Source: Bacteroidales bacterium (GTDB taxonomy: Bacteria > Bacteroidota > Bacteroidia > Bacteroidales > UBA7960). From it: DNA of 7,966 bases. The stretch lies in assembly GCA_007122505.1 (NCBI GenBank), contig SKTQ01000157.1:1-7966 (forward strand), written 5' to 3'. The notes beneath the pieces are model-generated. The model worked only from the letters and a program-made list of their open reading frames with translations, was not told the DNA's origin and ran no database searches. Shown here piece after piece: positions 1 to 5,219 of the stretch. The position numbers and the translations under genes were made by a program. Position 1 is the stretch's first letter; every line of letters begins with the position of its first letter.

Positions 1-2
1 AA

Positions 3-1010
3 AAGACCGGGTTGTCGCATTTGCATCTTAACGGTGATGAACCCGATGTGCGTGAACAATTGGAAGCCATAAATTCAGCGCAATTAAAGGCCATTTATGG
101 CAACCATAAGCTGATCATCATTGATGAGGCGCAAAACATTAATAACATTGGACTTACCCTAAAGCTTATTAACGACAAAATCAGGGATGTTCAGGTGATA
201 GCTACCGGCTCTTCAGCCTTTGAACTGGCCAACAGGTTTAACGAACCCCTGACCGGCCGCAAGTATGAGTTCCACCTTTTTCCTTTGTCATTCAAGGAAA
301 TGACAAATCATCACGGCTTGCTTGAAGAAAAACGCTTGCTGGATCACAGATTGGTATATGGCTATTATCCGGAGATCATTAGCAGCCAGGGAATGGAGGG
401 AAAATTGCTTAAACTTATTGCAGGCAGCTACCTTTACAAAGACCTGCTAATGCTTGAGCAGATCAAAAAACCCGTACTGCTGGAAAAAATCATTGCTGCC
501 ATTGCCCTGCAACTGGGTTCGGAAGTTTCCTATTCTGAAATTGCCAGACTTGTGAGGGCAGATGCCAATACGGTGGAAAAATACATTGACCTGCTGGAAA
601 AAGCCTATGTCATTTTCCGTTTGCCTGCTCTAAATAAGAATGTCCGCAACGAGATCAGGAAAGGCAAAAAGATCTATTTCTGGGACAATGGCATCCGAAA
701 CGCTGTGGTGGGCAACTTCCAGCCAATACAGTCACGAACGGATGCAGGTGCGCTATGGGAAAACTTTGTCATAAGTGAAAGACTAAAAAACAACCGGTAT
801 GCCGAATCAGATGCTAAAGCTTATTTCTGGCGGACAGCCCAACAGCAGGAAATAGACTTTATCGAAGAGGTGAAAGGCGCCTATCATCTTTTCGAATTCA
901 AGTGGAACACAAGGAAAAGTGCCCGCTTCTCAAAAACCTTCTTGCGTGCTTACGATGTAGCCAGCACACAACTGGTCCACCCGGGCAATGTGGAAAATTT
1001 TGTTTTATAG
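3..1010 (+). CDS. AAA/DUF4143-family ATPase (COG1373-like), 5' partial, copy A
   Basis: The frame is open from the window edge and begins mid-protein; the TTG at 12 is not a credible start, because alignment with the complete paralog at 5220-6347 shows about 45 residues missing, including the Walker A loop. Counting from that TTG, a Walker B segment LIIIDEAQ lies at residues 34-41, followed by GLTLKLI and a sensor-like ATGSS (64-68). A middle region containing GSEVSYSEIARL resembles a winged-helix domain. The C-terminal DUF4143 part has ALWENF, FWRTAQQQEID and EFKWN, the spaced acidic and Lys residues of a PD-(D/E)XK nuclease-like fold. The family is very common in Bacteria and its cellular role is poorly defined; many members sit alone as here. 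Downstream is a long repeat-filled gap, so no operon partner is seen. The family call is firm; the function is not known. Confidence 0.93.
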   Translation, partial: KTGLSHLHLNGDEPDVREQLEAINSAQLKAIYGNHKLIIIDEAQNINNIGLTLKLINDKIRDVQVIATGSSAFELANRFNEPLTGRKYEFHLFPLSFKEMTNHHGLLEEKRLLDHRLVYGYYPEIISSQGMEGKLLKLIAGSYLYKDLLMLEQIKKPVLLEKIIAAIALQLGSEVSYSEIARLVRADANTVEKYIDLLEKAYVIFRLPALNKNVRNEIRKGKKIYFWDNGIRNAVVGNFQPIQSRTDAGALWENFVISERLKNNRYAESDAKAYFWRTAQQQEIDFIEEVKGAYHLFEFKWNTRKSARFSKTFLRAYDVASTQLVHPGNVENFVL

Positions 1011-1029
1011 TATGAAACGCCCATGGCAG

Positions 1030-1200
1030 GGATTTTTAAGCATGGGGAATGATTTTGGAAGCTGGGGGCTGAGAGCTGGGAGCTGAGAGATGGGAGATGG
1101 GAGATGGGTGGAGACTAAAGGGACTTTAGGGGACTTTGGAGAAGTAAGAAGTAAAATGTATGCAGTATGTAGCAAAAAGTAAAATGTAAGTATAAAACAT
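1030..1200. repeat. G-rich purine tract with short tandem repeats
   Basis: This gene-free stretch is built from short repeats. Variants of CTGGGAGCTGAGAG lead into GGGAGAT units, with GGG runs at 1064-1068, 1078-1080, 1092-1094, 1099-1101 and 1106-1108, enough for a potential G-quadruplex on the plus strand. Next come two GGGACTTT copies 10 bp apart (1120 and 1130) and two AAGTAAAATGTA copies (1149-1160 and 1177-1188). Minus-strand reading frames here are Leu/Pro/Ser-rich translations of the repeat, not genes. Confidence 0.7.
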
Positions 1201-1204
1201 TTTA

Positions 1205-1260
1205 TTCCTCGCAAAGGCCGCAAAAGCTAAATCACGCAAAAAGCGCAAAGAAAAGCTAAA
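1205..1260. repeat. CGCAAA-type short interspersed repeats
   Basis: CGCAAA recurs at 1210, 1235 and 1244, with a fourth GCAAAA-containing variant (CCGCAAAA) at 1218. The 10-mer AAAAGCTAAA occurs twice, at 1222-1231 and 1251-1260, 29 bp apart. It reads as low-complexity intergenic repeat material; I recall similar CGCAAAG strings in other Bacteroidota intergenic DNA, but that is an unchecked impression. Confidence 0.55.
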
Positions 1261-1305
1261 TTATGCATTCGCAGCAGCTAAGAGAGGATTTGCGATGTTA
1301 AACGG

Positions 1306-1387
1306 AACGCCCTGAAGGGGCAAATTAATTCAGCCCAGTGGCAGCGCCCTGGGTAAATGCAGGCAACACCCCACCAACGCCCTGAAG
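1306..1387. repeat. Palindromic CCCTGAAGG / CCCTGGG repeat element
   Basis: Three linked modules are visible: GCCCTGAAGGGGC (1309-1321, self-complementary around TGAA), CCCAG at 1334-1338 facing CTGGG at 1349-1353, and a second copy of AACGCCCTGAAG (1307-1318 repeated at 1376-1387). The spacing of about 69 bp between the AACGCCCTGAAG copies suggests one full repeat unit plus the start of another. I recall such elements as dispersed intergenic repeats in Bacteroidota, which is unverified here. It ends about 55 bp before the lipoprotein gene and could influence that gene's leader RNA. Confidence 0.55.
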
Positions 1388-1440
1388 CTTAAAACAAACA
1401 CAAAAAATTAAAAAACAAATAGTTACAAAACTATAAACAA

Positions 1441-2376
1441 ATGAAAAAATACAGCAACAACAAAAACAACAGTCATAAACCGGCAATGCGCCTGATCTCC
1501 GGTTTGGCAGATTATCTGTCGTTAGCGAGGGCAGCAATGATCATATTCATCTTTGTCATTGTATCGCAGTCTTGCAATAAAATTGTTACCGAAGAAGGTC
1601 GTTCATACAATGATTTTTCTTTAGATAATTTTTCCTTCAGCGGTAAATATCTCGACATTTCCGATGAGACCGGGGATGCCCGCACCACTTTCTGGAAACC
1701 CGACGGCAGTATTGTTTTCATAACCGGAAGATATACAAATAATGTTGCCGCTTATCAACTGACAGAACCCTGGCAGATTCACACAGCAGAATTTCTGCAG
1801 GATGTGATTGTGCCGGGTGAATTTCAACATGGGTTGTACCTCCACGAAGATGGTTTGATGATGTGGGTGTTTGATCGCACCAGCATCTGGGAGTTCAGCC
1901 TTTCAACCCCATGGGACATAACAACCTGCTCGGAAGGAATAAACCACGACCTAAGCCATTTTGCCTTGCGTGGACATGATATTGATTTCAAACCTGATGG
2001 GTCCATATTGTTTATCGATGATCGCAATGCCGGGGCAGTATTTGAATACACTCTGGCAACCCCTTGGGATGTGGCATCAGGAACTCTCACCTACACGCTT
2101 GATATCAGCGACCAGCAGATTGAAGTCAGGGGTATAGAGTTTTTGAAAGAGGGGAGTGTAATGATGCTGATGGATACCCAGCGTCGAGCCGTATTGCAAT
2201 ACGATCTTGAAGAAGCTTACAATATCTCCACTGCCACTTATTCTGGTGCTTTTGATGTAAGTGGACAAACCTATCAGGGGCGTGGCCTGAGTTTCAGTGC
2301 CGATGAAACCATTATGTATGTGACAGGCAGGAATGAGGAGAAGATATTTCAGTATGAGCTGCAACAAGCAAAATAA
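1441..2376 (+). CDS. Probable lipoprotein with five-repeat beta-propeller
   Basis: A 311-residue protein. A hydrophobic segment (about 32-42) ends at Ser-Gln-Ser-Cys45-Asn-Lys, a Bacteroidota-type lipobox, so it is probably lipid-anchored and exported. The first 30 residues are long for a signal n-region; Met16 is an alternative start. From residue 73 on, five repeats of about 50 residues begin near 73, 123, 173, 222 and 273. Each has a G-x-x-F-x-x-D-G-S-hydrophobic strand, then a strand such as VFEYTL, and the first four close with a turn like TPWD(I/V). The pattern matches WD/NHL-like propeller repeats seen in phage and marine bacterial proteins (KPDGxxMYVxG...YxLSTPWDV type). The last repeat stops where the fourth strand is due, and residues 64-75 supply an equivalent strand, consistent with circular closure. 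No catalytic residues are recognisable; a binding or structural role is inferred. No convincing promoter was seen. Confidence 0.85.
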   Translation: MKKYSNNKNNSHKPAMRLISGLADYLSLARAAMIIFIFVIVSQSCNKIVTEEGRSYNDFSLDNFSFSGKYLDISDETGDARTTFWKPDGSIVFITGRYTNNVAAYQLTEPWQIHTAEFLQDVIVPGEFQHGLYLHEDGLMMWVFDRTSIWEFSLSTPWDITTCSEGINHDLSHFALRGHDIDFKPDGSILFIDDRNAGAVFEYTLATPWDVASGTLTYTLDISDQQIEVRGIEFLKEGSVMMLMDTQRRAVLQYDLEEAYNISTATYSGAFDVSGQTYQGRGLSFSADETIMYVTGRNEEKIFQYELQQAK

Positions 2377-2477
2377 AACGGTTTTCCAAGAGGAGGCCAT
2401 AAAGTGGAAGTCGAGGTTGGAGTGATCGCAATAGCCCAGATAAGCATCTGTCATTAATCAGAAATTGAAACTAAGCT

Positions 2478-2523
2478 AAAAAAAATGAAGCCGTCTAATT
2501 GTTTTGTTCTGAGACGGCCTCAT
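2478..2523 (-). terminator. Rho-independent terminator of the minus-strand gene
   Basis: The arms ATGAAGCCGTCT (2485-2496) and AGACGGCCTCAT (2512-2523) pair over 12 positions with one mismatch around a 15-nt loop. Read on the minus strand, the hairpin is followed directly by a run of eight T (plus-strand A 2478-2485), the classical intrinsic terminator layout, about 45 nt past the stop codon at 2569. On the plus strand there is no T-run, so any service to the convergent lipoprotein gene would be secondary. Outer bases AACTAAG (2469-2475) and CTTAGTT (2524-2530) are also complementary. Confidence 0.85.
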
Positions 2524-2568
2524 CTTAGTTGAAAACGCTCTCTGCGAAAACCAAAACAATTTTCCAGT

Positions 2569-3399
2569 CTAAAAATCCTCCATTCCGGTATTCACGCGCA
2601 CTTCCCTTACGCGATTTACAGTCTCATAAAGATCATCTTCGAGCATCTGCCTGAATTGTTCGATTTGGTCGCCTGCCATCTGCTCCAACATACGCCGTTG
2701 AGCCTCCGGCATTTCCTCCAGCCTACGTTCAAACTCAGCAAGTCCCTCCTCTGCCTCACGCCGCTCTTCTTCGGTAAGCGCCAGGCCCCTTATGATGATA
2801 GCAGTCTCATAAGGATATTGCATCCCCTTCACATCACGGTAATCCCTCTGCTGAAAGACCTGGTTAATGACACGGTCTTCGCCTTCATACTCAATGTGCA
2901 TTTTGTATTCGAGCTCCCTCAGCACCCAGTTTTCAGGATCTATGCGTATGTAAACATCCTCGAAGGTATGCGGAGCCCAAGGCTCATCAACAATGTTTTC
3001 GGCTTTTTCAACATACACCACATGCACTTGATTGCCATTCACTTCATCAATGCCTTTGTATTCTCCGTCTGTCATCACAGCCTCATACACGTGCGAAAAC
3101 ACCTCGGCATCAGTTAGGTTCGAACCGGAGGTAACCTCCTGCTGATCCGAATCCTTCAACCGCGATTTAAAATAAGGCCGGCCATTATCCCATGCTTTTT
3201 TGTAATAAACCGTTTGCTGATCCATCACAACAACATAATCATCAATGTTTTCAATAGATTCCTCGTAGTGATCCTGCCACGACTGAATTATTTCCCTGGC
3301 TTCAGGATCACCGCCCTGCGCAGCGGTGAGGATGGCAACAAAAGTGAATATCAGGGTGAACATCATGGTGTTTAAATTTTTCTCAACATGAGGTAACAT
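2569..3399 (-). CDS. Secreted LolA-like protein with charged helical C-terminus
   Basis: A 276-residue protein. The ATG at 3399 is favoured because GGAAGGA lies 6 nt upstream; Met12/Met13 would give a shorter, more typical signal peptide. Residues 13-27 are hydrophobic and end LTAAQ, a likely signal peptidase I site near residue 27, so the product should be periplasmic or surface-exposed. Residues 35-205 alternate short beta strands (YVVVMDQQTVYYKKAW, VHVVYVEKAE, VYIRIDPENWVLRELEYKM, MQYPYETAIII), resembling the LolA/LolB-type fold of periplasmic lipoprotein-handling proteins; this is judged by eye only. Residues 208-265 are a highly charged Glu/Arg/Gln-rich helix, probably coiled coil, not part of the usual LolA domain. 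The gene stands alone, ends at its own terminator and is divergent from the porin gene. Function is not established. Confidence 0.8.
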   Translation of the reverse strand: MLPHVEKNLNTMMFTLIFTFVAILTAAQGGDPEAREIIQSWQDHYEESIENIDDYVVVMDQQTVYYKKAWDNGRPYFKSRLKDSDQQEVTSGSNLTDAEVFSHVYEAVMTDGEYKGIDEVNGNQVHVVYVEKAENIVDEPWAPHTFEDVYIRIDPENWVLRELEYKMHIEYEGEDRVINQVFQQRDYRDVKGMQYPYETAIIIRGLALTEEERREAEEGLAEFERRLEEMPEAQRRMLEQMAGDQIEQFRQMLEDDLYETVNRVREVRVNTGMEDF

Positions 3400-3405
3400 A
3401 ACAAA

Positions 3406-3412
3406 TCCTTCC
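3406..3412 (-). promoter_or_regulatory. Ribosome binding site deciding the start at 3399
   Basis: On the minus strand GGAAGGA precedes ATG by 6 nt. Shine-Dalgarno sites are often weak in Bacteroidota, so this purine-rich site is meaningful support for the longer start over the in-frame ATGs at 3366 and 3363. Confidence 0.5.
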
Positions 3413-3435
3413 TTTTTTTGTTACTAATTGTATTT

Positions 3436-3465
3436 CAAATAAATACAGCCTTTGTGGCCATAAAA
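3436..3465 (-). promoter_or_regulatory. Weak candidate promoter for the 2569-3399 gene
   Basis: Minus-strand TTTATTTG (3443-3436) differs at one base from the Bacteroidota -7 consensus TAnnTTTG; 18 nt upstream lies TTTT (3465-3462), one base off the TTTG -33 box. The region is A+T rich, so a chance match is quite possible. Confidence 0.2.
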
Positions 3466-3528
3466 TTCGAATATACAAAAAAATCAGTACATATCAAAGC
3501 TTTTGACATATATTGGCATTTGTGATGC

Positions 3529-3693
3529 TAGTGTCATGTCAATGCCACTGTGTCGGTTAAGTCGCAGAGATTTTTTCTCAGATCACTAAAAGAAAATCTG
3601 CGCATAGCCTTAGCTACGCAAAGATTTTATTTTGAAGATATGAGGAAAAAGATCAAGACCTGGGCCGGCTAAAGTAGCGTTGACATGACACTA
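3529..3693. mobile_element. 165-bp foldback MITE-like element
   Basis: Perfect 14-bp terminal inverted repeats, TAGTGTCATGTCAA (3529-3542) and TTGACATGACACTA (3680-3693), extend to 19 of 21 matches. The interior is also palindromic about the same centre (3610-3611): AAAATCT (3593-3599) pairs with AGATTTT (3622-3628), AAAA (3588-3591) with TTTT (3630-3633), and TAGC / GCTA (3605-3608 / 3613-3616) enclose a CTTA loop. Further out, GATTTTTTCTCAGATC (3569-3584) pairs imperfectly with 3637-3654. No protein is encoded. The termini begin and end with TA, as expected for a TA target duplication of the IS630/Tc1 type; if so the element proper is 3531-3691. It lies between two divergent genes. A non-autonomous MITE is the best reading; an ERIC-like dispersed palindrome is the alternative. 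Confidence 0.75.
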
Positions 3694-3730
3694 AGTGTAA
3701 TAGCAGTTAACGAGACATTGCATTTAAGCA

Positions 3731-3762
3731 TTTGAAAGTTTTGCGTTTATTTTGCAACTTTG
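3731..3762 (+). promoter_or_regulatory. Bacteroidota-type promoter for the porin-like gene
   Basis: TTTG (3731-3734) and CAACTTTG (3755-3762) are separated by 20 nt. This matches the primary sigma factor signature of the phylum (-33 TTTG, about 19-21 nt, -7 TAnnTTTG) with one mismatch in the -7 box. Initiation near 3769 would leave a leader of about 30 nt before the ATG at 3801. The promoter starts 38 bp after the MITE-like element ends. Confidence 0.5.
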
Positions 3763-3800
3763 ATACACCATTAACTGATTGCGTCTTATAAATCAACAAC

Positions 3801-4979
3801 ATGCGAATTGCATATTTCAGCATAATCATTGTTATTCTAACCATTTATCCACTAAACCAGGAGCTTAATGCTTCCATTAGCACCAACATGCCTCCGGGCA
3901 AATTTGTATACAATATCGATTTTCGTCCTGTCTACTACTATATAAACACAACAAATCGTGATGGAACAGAACACACAGACCGGACCATAAATCTGAGGGC
4001 AAGGCTTGGTTTCAGTTATCATCTTGGGGATAATGTGACTTTCCGTATCCGGGCTGCAACGCGCCTGTCAAATAGCCAGGAGGGGCTCAGATTTCTGCTC
4101 GACGACCACACGGGTGGCAGCGGTTCTTATCCGGCCGGAACAGCCACTTTTGATGAAATTATGCTCAGTTGGCTAATCACACCGGAACTCAGGTTGACTG
4201 CCGGACGTTTTCAAGGCCGTTTCCCGCTGTATGGTTTTATTCCCAAAGGAGTTGACCGCTATTATGGATCAAATCTGGCAGTCTCTCATACTGATGGTAT
4301 ATGGTTGGAATGGGATTCCACCGACACCTGGCGTGTGCATTTTATTGGCAGCCACAACAGTAAAGCCGGCAGTTCGCATGCGGCGCGTTCTCCCTTGAGT
4401 TTTGATGAATCGGGGGCGGCGAGGGTTACCGGTTATGCAAACATACAGCACCGCAATACAAAAGACAGTTGGGCACAACGTGAGTTCAGCATCTCAGTAA
4501 CACCACAAAACTTCCATAGGGATGGTAAACTGAGAAGCCATGTTGCTGTTTCCACCCGCTGGATGTATCGGTCTGCTTACAGCATCTCAGGAGAAGAATA
4601 CTTGCTGGGAGGTGAAGTGGGTTTTATCCCTGTAGCCCCAAGACCGTCAGATTTCGGATTGCAGATCAGTGACGAACGATTGCTGTTGGGCAGATCGGCG
4701 GTATCGTGGCAGCTTGCTGCTTATGTCAACAACATCTTCGAGCGCCACCGGGTGGGCATTCTGTATGGACAGGCTGACCCCCACTGGCTGATTTCGTCGA
4801 GCTTTGCCCCCAATGCTACCATGGCCGAACTAAGATACCGCTATACGATCGTTTCCTGGATACATTACGAGTTCAGGTTGCGTCTCCGAGATGAAATCTA
4901 CAAACCGGCAGATGCAGAACAAACCAGGCAGATCTTTGATTTTTATACACGGTTCACGATTAGTTTGCGGAGGAGCTGA
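3801..4979 (+). CDS. Putative outer-membrane beta-barrel (porin-like) protein
   Basis: A 392-residue protein with an N-terminal signal peptide: hydrophobic residues 4-18, likely cleavage after LNA (about residue 24). The mature part shows alternating polar/hydrophobic strands with many aromatics, for example FVYNIDFRPVYYYINT (35-50), RTINLRARLGFSYHLG (61-76), VTFRIRAATRLS (79-90), FDEIMLSWLITPELRLTAGRFQGRF (117-141) and the final DFYTRFTISLRRS. The strand-turn-strand carrying ELRLTAGRF is typical of porins, which supports an outer-membrane channel or porin-like role; the substrate cannot be read. The length fits a 14-18-strand barrel. The ATG at 3801 has no strong SD but fits the signal peptide and the upstream promoter. 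It appears monocistronic, apart from a possible small frame overlapping its stop. The specific family (for example phosphate-selective porin O/P-like) is uncertain. Confidence 0.75.
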   Translation: MRIAYFSIIIVILTIYPLNQELNASISTNMPPGKFVYNIDFRPVYYYINTTNRDGTEHTDRTINLRARLGFSYHLGDNVTFRIRAATRLSNSQEGLRFLLDDHTGGSGSYPAGTATFDEIMLSWLITPELRLTAGRFQGRFPLYGFIPKGVDRYYGSNLAVSHTDGIWLEWDSTDTWRVHFIGSHNSKAGSSHAARSPLSFDESGAARVTGYANIQHRNTKDSWAQREFSISVTPQNFHRDGKLRSHVAVSTRWMYRSAYSISGEEYLLGGEVGFIPVAPRPSDFGLQISDERLLLGRSAVSWQLAAYVNNIFERHRVGILYGQADPHWLISSSFAPNATMAELRYRYTIVSWIHYEFRLRLRDEIYKPADAEQTRQIFDFYTRFTISLRRS

Positions 4980-4980
4980 T

Positions 4981-5106
4981 TTGCTCAAAGTGATTGAAGA
5001 TTCAGGATTGTTCGCAGAACTCCCTAATATTGTAAAGATAGCTAAACATATTATCCTGCAAGCTTCAGGAGTGGTGTACAGCTTAATGCAGCTTAATCCA
5101 GCTTAG
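4981..5106 (+). CDS. Possible small ORF, 41 residues, unrecognised
   Basis: A TTG at 4981 follows GGAGGAG (4969-4975) by 5 nt and lies one base past the porin stop codon. The frame gives a 41-residue product beginning MLKVIEDSGLFAELPNIVK, amphipathic in the first half. Against it: the start is TTG, the SD bases are also the porin's last Arg/Ser codons, and the 3' end is made of a 10-bp tandem repeat. It could equally be a gene remnant or chance. Confidence 0.2.
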   Translation: MLKVIEDSGLFAELPNIVKIAKHIILQASGVVYSLMQLNPA

Positions 5107-5108
5107 GG
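5079..5108. repeat. Three-copy 10-bp tandem repeat
   Basis: CAGCTTAATG, CAGCTTAATC and CAGCTTAGGG lie head to tail in the gap between the porin and the second ATPase. The shared core is CAGCTTA. Confidence 0.7.
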
Positions 5109-5133
5109 TATCAGCCGGGCATTTTTTCCTTTA

Positions 5134-5197
5134 TTTGAGTTTTAGCTCAAAAATATTATTTTTATTTTGAGTTATGATTCAAAAATATTATTTTTAT
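5134..5197 (+). promoter_or_regulatory. Twin palindromic direct repeats, candidate operator of ATPase copy B
   Basis: Two 31-bp units, 5135-5165 and 5167-5197, match at 27 of 31 positions with a period of 32 bp, about three helical turns. Each starts with an inverted repeat (TTTGAG-6-CTCAAA at 5134-5151; TTTTGA-8-TCAAAA at 5165-5184) followed by the identical tail AAAAATATTATTTTTAT. The four differences all fall inside the palindrome spacer. The units end 22 bp before the start codon. Same-face palindromes next to a start suggest a binding site for a dimeric regulator, conceivably the ATPase's own winged-helix domain. That is inference; no regulator is shown. Confidence 0.5.
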
Positions 5198-5210
5198 ACA
5201 TCGATTAATG

Positions 5211-5215
5211 GGAGG
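5211..5215 (+). promoter_or_regulatory. Shine-Dalgarno GGAGG fixing the ATPase start at 5220
   Basis: The sequence ATGGGAGGAAAAATG holds two in-frame ATGs, at 5208 and 5220. GGAGG sits 4 nt before the second and inside the would-be coding sequence of the first, so translation very probably begins at 5220. Confidence 0.65.
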
Positions 5216-5219
5216 AAAA

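Noticed and set aside
1005..1537. Minus-strand frames of 70-72 codons in the repeat region
   Set aside because: Translations of low-complexity DNA (Leu/Ser/Pro-rich, Cys/Phe-rich) without ribosome sites.
2077..2454. 125-codon minus-strand frame
   Set aside because: Mostly antisense to the well-supported beta-propeller gene; no signal or motif of its own.
2404..2457. 17-codon GTG frame after GAGGAGG downstream of the lipoprotein
   Set aside because: Very short Val/Glu/Ile-rich product; the SD-like string alone is not enough.
2656..3117. 153-codon plus-strand frame
   Set aside because: Antisense to the LolA-like gene; it arises from that gene's codon usage.
3529..3693. The palindrome as a simple transcription terminator between divergent genes
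   Set aside because: No gene converges on it; it is far longer than a terminator, and it has perfect terminal repeats ending in TA.
5134..5197. Two near-identical 31-bp repeats could be a CRISPR remnant
   Set aside because: The units are adjacent with a single base between them and no spacers, lie at a promoter position, and no cas gene is present.
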